Positions 50,867 through 60,454 of a stretch of DNA of 64,000 bases are shown piece after piece. This DNA comes from Hymenobacter pini (lineage in GTDB: Bacteria > Bacteroidota > Bacteroidia > Cytophagales > Hymenobacteraceae): NCBI RefSeq assembly GCF_020421205.1, contig NZ_JAIZZH010000001.1:558001-622000 (forward strand). The letters run 5' to 3'. The notes beneath the pieces are model-generated. The model ran no database searches. It saw nothing but the letters and a program-made list of their open reading frames with translations, and had not been told where the DNA came from. The translations under genes and the position numbers were made by a program. Numbering within the stretch: the stretch's first letter is position 1; every line of letters begins with the position of its first letter.

Positions 50867-51164
50867 ATGCACGATGCGCATCAGGGCTTCAATTTTTAAA
50901 AATTAGGTATCAAAATCGAAACTCAATCTGGTACAGGCGTGAATATTATTGTGTTTAAATAATTGATTGTCAGTAATTAATTGAAATATTCTACTGTGAA
51001 TCAAAATCGAAATACTTTGAGCGAATAGAAGAAGCGGGTGGGAAGGAGGGAGTGAATATTTGGGCATCAAGTCGGCTGGCAATCTAGCTCGGCTTGACCC
51101 GGCCGCAGTTCCCCAGACGGCGGGCCGGTGGCTTCAGAATCCCACACTTTCCAATTCCCGCTTC
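50867..51164 (+). promoter_or_regulatory. AT-rich control region of the fructan locus
   Basis: The stretch between the palindrome and the SusC start is strongly AT-rich. ATCAAAATCGAAA occurs at 50909-50921 and again at 51000-51012, a 13-bp direct repeat 91 bp apart that may be the HTCS operator. No gene is seen; a precise promoter cannot be assigned. Confidence 0.5.
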
Positions 51165-54100
51165 ATGAAAGACAAGTACCCCCTGCTGCGCCCGGCAGTT
51201 GGCCTGACGCTGCTCTCGGCCCTGGCGGCTGCGGCCGCAACTCCCGCCACAGCGGCCCCCGCTGAAGTCCGCGCCCCGCGCCTGGCCGACGTGAAAGTAT
51301 CGGGCCGCGTGGTGGACGAAAATGGCGCCGGTATGCCCGGCGTAACAGTGGTAGCCAAAGGCACCGCCCTGGGCACCTCCACCGATGCCGACGGCAACTT
51401 CACCCTCTCGGTGCCCGACAACGTGACCACCCTGCTGTTCTCCTTCGTGGGGTACAAGTCGCAGGAGGTGCCGGTGAGTGGCGCTCCCCTGAGCGTTACG
51501 CTGGCCCCCGATGCCGCCGCCCTCGACGAAGTGGTGGTAACTGGCTACCAGACCCAGCGCAAAGCCGATCTAACCGGAGCCGTGGCCGTGGTGAAAACCG
51601 AGGAAATCCGGGACATGGCCTCCAACGACGTGACGCGCAACCTGCAGGGTCGCGTGCCGGGCGTGCAAATCACCACCGACGGGGCCCCGGGCAGCGCCGC
51701 CACCGTACGCATCCGGGGCTTCGGTACGCTGGGCAACAACGACCCGCTGTACGTTATCGACGGCATCCCGACCAAGGAGGGTATCAACCAGATCAACCAG
51801 AACGACATCGAGAGCATTCAGGTGCTCAAGGATGCCTCGGCCGCCAGCATCTACGGCTCACGGGCCGGCAACGGGGTCATCATCATCACCACCAAGAAGG
51901 CCAAGAAGGGAGCAACCCGGGTTGACTTCTCGACCTTCTTCAGCGTGCAGACGCCGGGCCCGCACCTGCAGATGCTCAACACCCTGGACTACGGCACGGT
52001 GTACGCCCGGGCGGCCATCAACGACGGCAAAGTGCCCAGCCTGCCGTACTACAACTTCCAGACCTCGCGCGACGCCAACGGCAACATTGTGCTGAACGGG
52101 GTGAGTACGCCGGAATTTATCGACGCCGATAAAACCATGCGCGCCTCTGATACCGACTGGTTCAAGGAAACCCAGCAGAACGCCCTCATCCAGAGCTACA
52201 ACCTGAACGTGAGCAGCGGCAGTGAGCGGGGCGGGGCCCTGTTCTCGCTGAACTACTACGACAACTCGGGCACGCTGAAATACACCGGCTTCGACCGGAT
52301 TACGGCCCGCCTGAACTCTGACTACAACTTCCTGGGCGGCAAGCTGAAGGTGGGGGAGAACCTCACCATTGTGAAGTCGCAACGGGCGGAGTACGACCTG
52401 AACCTGGTGCGCGACCGGACCACCCAGCTGCCCTCCATTGTGCCGGTGCACACCGTGGATGGCGTGGGCTGGGGCGGCCCCGTGGCCGGCATGAGCGACC
52501 GGGACAACCCCCTGCGCCTGCTCACCGATAACAAGCAGAACCGATCCAACACCGGCCGGGCCTTCGGCAACCTGTTCGCCGACGCCGAGATTCTGAAGGG
52601 CCTGCACCTGCGCACCAGCTTCGGCATCGACTACAGCCTCTACAAGTTCCGGCAGATTTACAAGACCTATAAGGCGGGCTTCCTGTCGGAGCAGAACAAC
52701 CGCGTGACGGACAACAACCGGTTCTGGGGCAACTGGGTGTGGCAGAACACGCTGAACTACGACGTGCTGCTGGCCGGCAAGCACCAGCTGGGCGTGGTGG
52801 TGGGCTCGGAGCGCATCAGCTACTACGACGAGAGCAGCTACGCCTCGCGCACCAACTTTGCCTCCGAAGACCCCAATTACGCCTACCTCGACGCCGGCGC
52901 GGCCAACAAGGACAACGGCGGCGGGGCCACGGCTTACCGGCTGGCCTCGTACTTCGGCAAACTCAACTACAGCTTCGCCGATAAGTACCTGCTCTCGGCC
53001 ACCCTACGCCGCGACGGTTCCTCCCGCTTCGGGGCCGATAACCGGTTTGGCGTGTTCCCGGCGCTATCGGCGGGCTGGCGCCTGAGCGAGGAAACGTTTG
53101 TGAAGGATAACGCCGGTTTCCTGTCGGATTTGAAGCTGCGGGCCGGCTGGGGCCAGACGGGCAACCAGGACATTGCCAACTTTGCCTCGCGCGGGTTGTA
53201 CCAGTCGCTGCTGGGCACCATTGACCCCAACTTTGAGTATGACCGGGGCACGGCCTACGACATCTACGGCAACGATACGGCGCTGCCCTCGGGCTACCGC
53301 CGCTTCCAGCGGGCCAACCCCGCGCTGAAGTGGGAAACCACCACCCAAACCAACGTGGGCGTGGACTTCGGCTTCCTGGAAAACCGCCTGTCGGGCTCGG
53401 TGGATTACTTCGTGAAGAACAGCAAGGACATTCTGGTGAACCTGCCGTACCTGGCGGTGGTAGGGGAGGGCGGCGACCAGTTTGTGAACGGTGCCTCCAT
53501 CGAGAACAAAGGCTGGGAGTTCCTGCTCAGCTACCAGAACAAGCTCGATAACGGCCTCAGCTACAATATTTCGGGTAACCTGGCCAGCTACCGGAATCGG
53601 CTCACCTACCTGCCGGCCGAGGTAATCAACGCCTACGGCGGCAACGGCCAGGACGTAACCCGCCTGGGTCACTCCATCAACGCGGTGTACGGCTACGTGG
53701 CCGACGGCATTTACCAGAACACGCAGCAGGTAAGCGAAGGCCCCACGCAAATTGGCGCAGCTCCCGGCCGCATCCGTTACAAAGACCTGAACGGCGACGG
53801 CAAGGTGGACAACTTCGACCAGACCTGGATTACCGAGGGTGTTCCGGATTTCAACTACGGCCTCAACCTGGGCGCGGACTTCAAGGCCTTCGATGTGCAG
53901 GTGTTCTTCCAGGGCGTGCAGGGCATTCAAGCCTTCAACAACTCCAAATTCCGCACCGACTTCGCCTCGTTGGCTACCGGCGAGAACTGGGGCCGCCGCC
54001 TGCTCGATGCCTGGACGCCCACCAACACCGGCTCCACCATTCCGGCCGCCACGCTCATCAACACCAACAACGAGGGCCGCGCCTCCACCTACTTCATCGA

Positions 54101-54320
54101 AAATGCCTCTTACCTGAAGCTGCGCAACGTGCAGGTGGGCTACTCGCTGCCCGAGGGCGTTGCCAGTAAGCTGAAACTGCAGGGCGTGCGGGTGTACGTG
54201 CAGGGTCAGAACCTCTTCACCATCAAGAGCAAGGAATTCACCGGCCCCGACCCCGAGGTAACCAACTACCAGTACCCGGTTCCCCGCATTTTCTCCACTG
54301 GCCTGAACGTGACTTTTTAA
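51165..54320 (+). CDS. susC: SusC-type TonB-dependent outer membrane transporter
   Basis: A 1051-residue outer membrane receptor. It has a signal peptide (MKDKYPLLRPAVGLTLLSAL), a carboxypeptidase-like beta domain (SGRVVDENGAGMPGVTVVAK), a TonB box-like segment (ALDEVVVTGYQTQRK), a plug domain (PLYVIDGIPTKE, SIYGSRAGNGVIIITTKK) and the 22-strand barrel ending in Phe. SusC forms a lidded pair with SusD to import oligosaccharides. The following susD gene is 102 bp downstream. Given the GH32, fructokinase and HTCS neighbours, fructan or levan-type oligosaccharides are the likely cargo (inference). The ATG at 51165 fits the signal peptide. Confidence 0.96.
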   Translation: MKDKYPLLRPAVGLTLLSALAAAAATPATAAPAEVRAPRLADVKVSGRVVDENGAGMPGVTVVAKGTALGTSTDADGNFTLSVPDNVTTLLFSFVGYKSQEVPVSGAPLSVTLAPDAAALDEVVVTGYQTQRKADLTGAVAVVKTEEIRDMASNDVTRNLQGRVPGVQITTDGAPGSAATVRIRGFGTLGNNDPLYVIDGIPTKEGINQINQNDIESIQVLKDASAASIYGSRAGNGVIIITTKKAKKGATRVDFSTFFSVQTPGPHLQMLNTLDYGTVYARAAINDGKVPSLPYYNFQTSRDANGNIVLNGVSTPEFIDADKTMRASDTDWFKETQQNALIQSYNLNVSSGSERGGALFSLNYYDNSGTLKYTGFDRITARLNSDYNFLGGKLKVGENLTIVKSQRAEYDLNLVRDRTTQLPSIVPVHTVDGVGWGGPVAGMSDRDNPLRLLTDNKQNRSNTGRAFGNLFADAEILKGLHLRTSFGIDYSLYKFRQIYKTYKAGFLSEQNNRVTDNNRFWGNWVWQNTLNYDVLLAGKHQLGVVVGSERISYYDESSYASRTNFASEDPNYAYLDAGAANKDNGGGATAYRLASYFGKLNYSFADKYLLSATLRRDGSSRFGADNRFGVFPALSAGWRLSEETFVKDNAGFLSDLKLRAGWGQTGNQDIANFASRGLYQSLLGTIDPNFEYDRGTAYDIYGNDTALPSGYRRFQRANPALKWETTTQTNVGVDFGFLENRLSGSVDYFVKNSKDILVNLPYLAVVGEGGDQFVNGASIENKGWEFLLSYQNKLDNGLSYNISGNLASYRNRLTYLPAEVINAYGGNGQDVTRLGHSINAVYGYVADGIYQNTQQVSEGPTQIGAAPGRIRYKDLNGDGKVDNFDQTWITEGVPDFNYGLNLGADFKAFDVQVFFQGVQGIQAFNNSKFRTDFASLATGENWGRRLLDAWTPTNTGSTIPAATLINTNNEGRASTYFIENASYLKLRNVQVGYSLPEGVASKLKLQGVRVYVQGQNLFTIKSKEFTGPDPEVTNYQYPVPRIFSTGLNVTF

Positions 54321-54420
54321 GTAGTGAGTAGCTGGTATTGAGTAGTGAGTTTCTGACTCACTATTCCTCATGCCGGCCGCTATTCACTCAGTACTCACTA
54401 CTCAATTCTCACTACTCCCA
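54321..54420. repeat. Stutter hairpin E (word GTAGTGAGT)
   Basis: The SusC-SusD gap repeats AGTAGTGAGTAG and TTGAGTAGTGAGT on the left and CACTCAGTACTCAC, TACTCAATTCTCACTACT on the right. TTGAGTAGTGAGT (54338-54350) and ACTCACTACTCAA (54393-54405) are 13-bp perfect arms. The susD ATG follows 3 nt after the last base. Confidence 0.78.
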
Positions 54421-54422
54421 CC

Positions 54423-56144
54423 ATGAAATTCCTCAAACCCACCATACTGGCCCTGGGCCTGCTGGCTTCGGCCACGGCTTGTAACGATAGTAAGTTTCTG
54501 GACGTGGAGCCCATCGGGGCTCTCAGCGACGACCAGCTGAACACGCCCGCCAACATCGAAAAACAGGTTATTGCGGCTTACTCCCAGCTCGGCAACGACG
54601 TGTACCGGGCCCCCTACACCAGCATGTGGCCCTACGGCAACGTGCGCGGCGGCGACGCCTACAAGGGCGGCAACGGCACGGCCGACGTGGACGCCTTCCA
54701 CTTCTACGAAACCTTCTCGTTTAACCGCGTGGACGTGGGCAACACCGACGAGCTGTGGTTCCTGATTTACATCGGGGTGTCGCGCTGCAACGATGCGCTG
54801 CGCCGGCTGGATGTGGTGGATGCCTCGGCCATGCCCAACAAAGCCGTGCGCCAGGGCGAAATGCGCTTCCTGCGCGGGCACTACTACTTCCTGCTGAAAG
54901 AGCTGTTTAAGCGCGTGCCCTACATCGACCAGTCGGTGCCCACCGATAAGTACGGCGACGTATCGAACGTGGACCTGACCAACGACCAGCTCTGGAGCAA
55001 GATTGCCGACGACTTCCGCTTTGCCGTGGCCAACCTGCCCGAAACCCAGCCTGAAATCGGGCGGGCTACCAAGTCGGCGGCGCAGGCCTACCTGGCCAAA
55101 ACGCTGCTGTACCAGGCCTACGTGCAGAACGAAACCCACGCCGTAACCTCCGTGGATGCGGCCAAGCTGCAGGAAGTGGTGTCGCTGACCGATGCCGTTA
55201 TCAGCTCGGGCAAGTACGCCCTGCACCCGGATTTCGCCACCAACTTCCTCACCGTGGGCGACAATGGGGTGGAATCGGTATTCGCCATTCAGTTTTCGCG
55301 CAACGACGGCACGCCCAAGGGGCGGGTGCAGCGCGGCAATGAGCTGGCCTACCCCATGAACCCCGACTACGGCTGCTGCGGCTTCCACCAGCCCAGCCAG
55401 AACCTGGTGAACTCCTTCAAGACCGATGCCCAGGGCCTGCCGCTGTTCACCACCTTCAACAACTCTGATTTGACCACGCCCCAGGATTTCCAGACCAACA
55501 CCGTGGACCCGCGCCTCGACCACACGGTGGCCATTCCGTCGCACCCCTACAAATACTCGCCGCCGTTCATCTTTGAAACCTCCTGGCTGCGCGACCAGAA
55601 TACCTACGGCGTGTACATGTCGATGAAGGAAACGGTGCTGCCCTCGGACCCCAGCTTCCAGAAAACGCCGCCCTTCATGGGCTCGTCCAAGAACTGGGCC
55701 CTCATCCGCTACGCCGATGTGCTGCTGTGGAAGGCCGAGGCGCTGATTGAGCTGGGCCGGCAGTCGGAAGCCCTACCCATCATCAACCAGATTCGGCAGC
55801 GGGCCGCCAACAGCACCGCCCGCCTCAAGACCACGGCCGGCACCAGCACCTCCAACTACAAAATTGGGCAGTACCAGAGTGGGCAATGGACCCAGCAGTA
55901 TGCCCGCGAGGCCCTGCGCTTCGAGCGTCGCCTGGAGTTTGCCATGGAGGGCTACCGCTTCTTTGATTTAGTGCGCTGGGGCATTGCTGGGCCGTACCTG
56001 AACACCTACTTCGACAAGGAGAAAACCAAGCGCCAGTACCTGCAAACCGCCCGCTTCACCGTCGGCCGCGACGAGTACCTGCCTATTCCGCTAAATCAGA
56101 TTAACTTCAGCAAAGGCCTGTATAAACAGAACCCGGGCTGGTAA
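54423..56144 (+). CDS. susD: SusD-type surface glycan-binding lipoprotein
   Basis: A 573-residue lipoprotein with lipobox SATAC (lipidated Cys20), then the SusD-like fold: N-terminal helical repeats (SDDQLNTPANIEKQVIAAYS), ALRRLDVV, a mid-protein RGHYYFLLKELFKRVPYID block and a C-terminal RFERRLEFAMEGYRFFDLVR, which is the SusD/RagB signature. It lies on the outer leaflet and closes over SusC to deliver glycan. Cargo is inferred as fructan from context. Confidence 0.96.
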   Translation: MKFLKPTILALGLLASATACNDSKFLDVEPIGALSDDQLNTPANIEKQVIAAYSQLGNDVYRAPYTSMWPYGNVRGGDAYKGGNGTADVDAFHFYETFSFNRVDVGNTDELWFLIYIGVSRCNDALRRLDVVDASAMPNKAVRQGEMRFLRGHYYFLLKELFKRVPYIDQSVPTDKYGDVSNVDLTNDQLWSKIADDFRFAVANLPETQPEIGRATKSAAQAYLAKTLLYQAYVQNETHAVTSVDAAKLQEVVSLTDAVISSGKYALHPDFATNFLTVGDNGVESVFAIQFSRNDGTPKGRVQRGNELAYPMNPDYGCCGFHQPSQNLVNSFKTDAQGLPLFTTFNNSDLTTPQDFQTNTVDPRLDHTVAIPSHPYKYSPPFIFETSWLRDQNTYGVYMSMKETVLPSDPSFQKTPPFMGSSKNWALIRYADVLLWKAEALIELGRQSEALPIINQIRQRAANSTARLKTTAGTSTSNYKIGQYQSGQWTQQYAREALRFERRLEFAMEGYRFFDLVRWGIAGPYLNTYFDKEKTKRQYLQTARFTVGRDEYLPIPLNQINFSKGLYKQNPGW

Positions 56145-56149
56145 CTGGG

Positions 56150-56268
56150 CGAAGCTGTTAGCTGATGGCTGTTAGCTGTTAGCATCTATTCCGGCAAGAT
56201 GGAGTAAGGAGTAGCTTCGTTTTTCACCTCACAAGCTACTAGCCAGCAGCTACTAGCTAACAGCTTAG
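56150..56268. repeat. Stutter hairpin F (word GCTGTTAGC)
   Basis: The gap between susD and the sugar porter gene repeats GCTGTTAGCTGATGGCTGTT and GCTGTTAGC on the left, and CAGCAGCTACTAGCTAACAG on the right. AAGCTGTTAGCT (56152-56163) and AGCTAACAGCTT (56255-56266) pair perfectly over 12 bp. The porter's ATG is 4 nt further on. Confidence 0.78.
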
Positions 56269-56270
56269 CA

Positions 56271-57605
56271 ATGAAAAACAACAACGTATTCTTCTGGTCC
56301 CTGGTGGTAGCGCTAGGGGGCTTTCTGTTCGGCTTCGATACGGCCGTTATTTCCGGGGCTGAGCAAGCCATCCAAAAGCTGTGGGCTCTCAACTCTGTAG
56401 AGCATGGCTTCACCATTTCTGTGGCCCTTATTGGTACCGTATTCGGGGCCATGTTTGGCGGTATCCCATCGGATAAGCTGGGCCGCCGGCAAACCCTGAT
56501 CTGGATTGCCGTGCTGTACTTCGTGTCGGCGCTGGGAGCGGCGGTTACGTCCAACTGGGTGCTGTTTATGGTATTCCGGTTTCTGGGTGGTTTGGGCGTA
56601 GGAGCCTCATCTGTTACGGCACCGCTGTACATATCAGAAATAGCCCCGGCGGCTAAGCGCGGGCAGATGGTGGCCATGTTCCAGTTCAACATCGTGTTCG
56701 GAATTCTGATTGCCTATTTGTCAAACTACCTGCTGGCCGGCACCGGGCAGAATGATTGGCGCTGGATGCTAGGGGTGCAAGCTGTGCCGGCCGCAGCATT
56801 CTTTGGACTGTTGTTCCTTGTGCCCGAAAGCCCGCGCTGGCTTATTGGGCAGGGGCGGGTAGAGGAAGGTCGTGCTGTTTTGCAAAAAGTTGATCCGGCA
56901 TCGGCTGATGAACTGGTAACTACAATTTTGACCACGAATACGAATGACCAAACCCAGGGCGGCGCTTCGTTGCTGGCTCCGCAATACCGCATGCCGGTAC
57001 TGTTGGCGGTGCTATTCGCGGTGTTCAACCAAGTGTCGGGTATCAATGCCATCATCTATTACGCCCCGCGCATTTTCAAAGAAACTGGCCTGGGAGCTGA
57101 ATCCGCACTGTTATCATCAGCTGGACTGGGCCTGGTAAATCTGATATTTACCCTGCTGGCTCGCCAGATCATTGACCAGTTTGGTCGTCGTAAGTTGATG
57201 TTTGTGGGGTCAGTAGGCCTGATTGTTACATTGGCTTTGGTGTCGTGGGCGTATGCCACGCATAGCTTTCAAGCGTTTGGCGGCATGCTAGTCCCAGGTC
57301 TGCTGTTTGTTTACATTGCCTTCTTCGCCTTCTCACAGGGCGCCGTTATTTGGGTCTTCATCTCCGAGATATTTCCCAATTCAGTTCGCGCTAAAGGACA
57401 GGCGTTGGGCTCCAGTACCCATTGGGTGATGGCCGCTCTGATTTCCTTTGCCTTTGTGCCGCTTTCAGAGAAAATGGGTGGAGCCTTAACCTTCGGTCTA
57501 TTCAGCGTCATGATGTTGCTCCAACTGCTGTTCGTATGGCGCCTTATGCCCGAAACCAAAGGCACCAGCCTTGAGCAGATGGAAAAGACGCTGGTGCTGC
57601 ATTAG
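56271..57605 (+). CDS. MFS sugar porter
   Basis: A 444-residue inner-membrane transporter with 12 helices. Sugar-porter signatures are FGFDTAVISGAEQ near the start, the SDKLGRR loop (GxLxDrxGRR type), APLYISEIAPAAKRGQMV (PESPRWL follows at about 184) and QIIDQFGRR in the second half. It probably imports fructose or sucrose freed by the GH32 enzyme, given its place between susD and fructokinase. The end has lower GC than the neighbours. It lacks a signal peptide, as expected. Confidence 0.92.
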   Translation: MKNNNVFFWSLVVALGGFLFGFDTAVISGAEQAIQKLWALNSVEHGFTISVALIGTVFGAMFGGIPSDKLGRRQTLIWIAVLYFVSALGAAVTSNWVLFMVFRFLGGLGVGASSVTAPLYISEIAPAAKRGQMVAMFQFNIVFGILIAYLSNYLLAGTGQNDWRWMLGVQAVPAAAFFGLLFLVPESPRWLIGQGRVEEGRAVLQKVDPASADELVTTILTTNTNDQTQGGASLLAPQYRMPVLLAVLFAVFNQVSGINAIIYYAPRIFKETGLGAESALLSSAGLGLVNLIFTLLARQIIDQFGRRKLMFVGSVGLIVTLALVSWAYATHSFQAFGGMLVPGLLFVYIAFFAFSQGAVIWVFISEIFPNSVRAKGQALGSSTHWVMAALISFAFVPLSEKMGGALTFGLFSVMMLLQLLFVWRLMPETKGTSLEQMEKTLVLH

Positions 57606-57616
57606 TTGTTATAACG

Positions 57617-57704
57617 GTCATGCTGAGCTTGTCGAAGCATCTCTACCGCTTTGTTGAACAGCTCTAATTAAGCGGTAGAGATGCTTCGACAAGCTCAGCA
57701 TGAC
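57617..57704. repeat. Perfect 35-bp-arm palindrome
   Basis: GTCATGCTGAGCTTGTCGAA... (57617-57651) and its exact complement (57670-57704), loop 18 nt. It shares GAAGCATCTC with the GAACGTCATGC family but differs in the outer part. It lies between the sugar porter and fructokinase genes. Confidence 0.95.
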
Positions 57705-57734
57705 AGCCGTTTTGAGACCCAATTTTCAAGTAAG

Positions 57735-58625
57735 ATGTCTAATCAAATAGTCTGCTTCGGCGAAATTCTCTGGGACGTGCTGCCCACCGGCAAGCAGCCG
57801 GGCGGTGCGCCCTTCAATGTGGCCGTGCACCTACACCAGCTGGGCCTGCCCGTGGCGCTCATCAGCCGCGTCGGCGACGACGAGCTGGGCCAGGAGCTCA
57901 CCGATTTTGTGGCCAGCAAAGGCCTTTCCACTGCGTACCTACAACAGGGCAAAACCCACCTTACCGGCGTAGTAAAAGCCAACGTGGACGACGCCAACGA
58001 GGTGACATACAAGATTGTGCAGCCCGTGGCCTGGGACTACATCCAGTACGAGCCCGCGCTGGAAGAGCTGGTGGCCCAGGCCGATATGCTGGTGTTTGGC
58101 TCCCTGGCTGCCCGGCAGGCCGGCACCCGCGAAACCCTGTACCGCCTGCTGGAGCACGCCCGCTTCAAGGTGTTCGATGTGAACATGCGCCCCCCGCACT
58201 ATACCAAGGAAGTGGTGAAGTACCTGTTGGAAAAGGCCGACCTGGTGAAGATGAATCACCATGAGCTGGCCGAAATCATGGCCTGGTTCAGTGAGGAAAC
58301 CGACCGGCCTACGGCTATGCGGTGGCTGGCCGAGCGGTTCGGGCTGCAGGCCGTGTGCGTAACCTGCGGTGCCGATGGGGCCCTGCTCTGGACCAACAAC
58401 CAGCTGTACCAGGCACCCGGCGTAGCGGTGCCGGTGCGCGACACCATCGGCAGCGGCGACGCGTTTCTGGCGGCGCTGCTCAAAGGCTGGCAGGCCGGTC
58501 AGGAGCCCGGCGAAGCCCTGCGCTTTGCCTGCGCCACCGGGGCGCTGGTAGCCACCCACCAGGGGGCCACGCCCACCTTCACCGAAGCCGACGTGCACGC
58601 CCTGCAAGCGGTGTCGGCGGTGTAG
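57735..58625 (+). CDS. Fructokinase (PfkB family)
   Basis: A 296-residue ribokinase-fold sugar kinase. MSNQIVCFGEILWDVLPTGK begins the family pattern, with GGAPFNVAVHLHQLG (PfkB signature 1) and DTIGSGDAFLAALL (signature 2, catalytic Asp). It phosphorylates fructose to fructose 6-phosphate or a related sugar. Position between the sugar porter and GH32 genes supports fructose as substrate. The ATG at 57735 aligns with the family; a longer frame starts at 57681 inside the palindrome. Confidence 0.92.
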   Translation: MSNQIVCFGEILWDVLPTGKQPGGAPFNVAVHLHQLGLPVALISRVGDDELGQELTDFVASKGLSTAYLQQGKTHLTGVVKANVDDANEVTYKIVQPVAWDYIQYEPALEELVAQADMLVFGSLAARQAGTRETLYRLLEHARFKVFDVNMRPPHYTKEVVKYLLEKADLVKMNHHELAEIMAWFSEETDRPTAMRWLAERFGLQAVCVTCGADGALLWTNNQLYQAPGVAVPVRDTIGSGDAFLAALLKGWQAGQEPGEALRFACATGALVATHQGATPTFTEADVHALQAVSAV

Positions 58626-58925
58626 CGACGCACTAATCCTAGAACGTCATTACGAACCATGGGAGGAATTCCGCGTGCTGACATTACAACTCGCTGAACG
58701 TCATGCGGAGCGCAGCGCAACATCTCGCTCGGCTGACGTCAGGATTACCATAGCAATTTCGGCACGCGAGATGCTGCGCTGCGCTCTGCATGACGTTCAA
58801 ATAATTCTTTACAACAACTTCATCAGCACGCAGTATGCTTCGTCTTCGGCTCTGGATGACGAACAGGTGCACAACCAGCGCAGCATACGGAACAACCTCA
58901 TTCTTCACCCCACCCATTTCTCCCG
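58626..58925. repeat. Composite palindromic region before the GH32 gene
   Basis: 300 bp made of several copies of the GAACGTCATGC-type arm: a partial copy at 58642-58680, a full pair at 58695-58728 and 58766-58799 with few mismatches, and a decayed right arm at 58829-58866. The pair's inner arms read GCAACATCTCGC and GCGAGATGCTGC. I see no gene. The GH32 promoter probably lies in the AT-rich stretch near 58870-58910. Confidence 0.8.
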
Positions 58926-60446
58926 ATGAAAAAATCCTTCCTGCTACCGCTGGCCCTGGCTTTTGGCGCTCAGCTGGCGCGGGCCCAGGCCCCGGCCGCG
59001 CCGGTGCCGCCCGCCACGCCGCAGTACCGGCCCGCCTACCACTTCACGCCCGCCGCGCACTGGATGAACGACCCCAACGGCATGGTGTACGTGAACGGCA
59101 CCTACCACCTGTTTTTCCAGCACTACCCCGACGGGATGGTGTGGGGACCCATGCACTGGGGCCACGCCACCAGCCGCGACCTGGTGAGCTGGCAGGAGCA
59201 GCCTATTGCCCTGTTCCCGGACAAGCTGGGGATGATTTTCTCGGGCTCGGCGGTGCTGGATGCCAACAATACGGCCGGCTTCGGCAAGAACGCGCTGGTG
59301 GCCATCTTCACCTACCACAACCCCGACGAAGAGAAAAAAGGCACCAACAAGCACCAGTACCAGGGCATAGCCTACAGCCTCGACGAGGGTAAAACCTGGA
59401 CGAAATACCCCGGTAACCCCGTGCTGCCCAACCCCGGCATTCAGGACTTCCGCGACCCGAAAGTTAGCTGGAACCCGGTGGCCAGGCAGTGGGTGATGAC
59501 GCTGGCCACCAAAGACCGGATTACCTTCTACGGCTCGCCCAACCTGAAAACCTGGACCAAGCTCAGCGAGTTTGGCGAGAAGGTGGGGGCCCACGGCGGC
59601 GTGTGGGAGTGCCCCGATTTGTTCCCGTTGACCCTGAACGGCAAAACCCACTGGGTGCTGCTGGTAAGCATCAACCCCGGCGGACCCAACGGCGGCTCGG
59701 CTACGCAGTATTTCGTGGGGCAGTTTGATGGCAAGAAGTTCACGCCCACTACCACCACCGAAAAGTGGGTGGACTGGGGCAAGGACAACTACGCCGGCGT
59801 AACCTGGGGCAACACCGGGGCCCGCAAGATTTTCCTGGGCTGGATGAGCAACTGGGAATACGCCAACCAGGTGCCCACCTCGCCCTGGCGCAGCGCCATG
59901 ACCGCCCCGCGTGACCTGGCATTGCGGCAGGTAGGCTCGGAAATCTACCTGACCTCGCAGCCCGTACCGGAAGTAGCCAAGCTGGCCCAGCCCGCCAGGC
60001 AACTCACCAACCTCACGGTAAAAAACGAGCTGAGCCTGGCCGACCAACTGCCCAGCCCCGGCCCGCAGTTTCAACTCAAAATGAGCACCCGGCAGCTGCA
60101 GGATTTTCAGTTGATATTCGGCAATGCCCAGGGCGAGGAACTGGTGGTTGGCTTCGACAAGGGCAAAAACCAGTACTACATCGACCGAAGCAAGGTGGGC
60201 GACGCTAGCTTCAGCCCGAAGTTTGCCGGCCGTGCGCCCGGTCCGCGCCTGGCTACCGGCCCCGCCGCCGACCTCACGCTCCTCTTCGACGCCGCTTCGG
60301 TGGAAGTTTTTGCCGATGGCGGCCTGACCACGCTGACGGATATTTTCTTCCCGAAACAGCCGCTCACCACGCTCAGCCTCCGGGCCCCCGGGGGCCTCAC
60401 GGTGGATGCCCTGACCTACGCCCGTTTAGCCGCTTCGGTCAAATAA
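58926..60446 (+). CDS. GH32 beta-fructosidase (levanase/inulinase-like), exported
   Basis: A 506-residue exported enzyme (signal MKKSFLLPLALAFGAQLARA). The five-bladed propeller carries the GH32 triad: Asp49 in WMNDPNG (nucleophile), Asp177 in RDPKV (transition-state stabiliser) and Glu228 in ECPDLF (acid). A beta-sandwich follows (about 360-500). It hydrolyses terminal fructose from levan, inulin or sucrose. The signal type is a standard cleavable one, without a lipobox, so it is likely periplasmic, suiting oligosaccharides brought in by SusC/D. No second, surface-anchored GH32 is present in the window. Confidence 0.95.
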   Translation: MKKSFLLPLALAFGAQLARAQAPAAPVPPATPQYRPAYHFTPAAHWMNDPNGMVYVNGTYHLFFQHYPDGMVWGPMHWGHATSRDLVSWQEQPIALFPDKLGMIFSGSAVLDANNTAGFGKNALVAIFTYHNPDEEKKGTNKHQYQGIAYSLDEGKTWTKYPGNPVLPNPGIQDFRDPKVSWNPVARQWVMTLATKDRITFYGSPNLKTWTKLSEFGEKVGAHGGVWECPDLFPLTLNGKTHWVLLVSINPGGPNGGSATQYFVGQFDGKKFTPTTTTEKWVDWGKDNYAGVTWGNTGARKIFLGWMSNWEYANQVPTSPWRSAMTAPRDLALRQVGSEIYLTSQPVPEVAKLAQPARQLTNLTVKNELSLADQLPSPGPQFQLKMSTRQLQDFQLIFGNAQGEELVVGFDKGKNQYYIDRSKVGDASFSPKFAGRAPGPRLATGPAADLTLLFDAASVEVFADGGLTTLTDIFFPKQPLTTLSLRAPGGLTVDALTYARLAASVK

Positions 60447-60454
60447 TGAGCGTG

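Noticed and set aside
53064..54371. Minus-strand frame opposite susC
   Set aside because: Val/His-rich shadow; the SusC frame is continuous and typical.
58944..60074. Minus-strand frame opposite the GH32 gene
   Set aside because: Gly/Val-rich complement without motifs; GH32 triad is intact on the plus strand.
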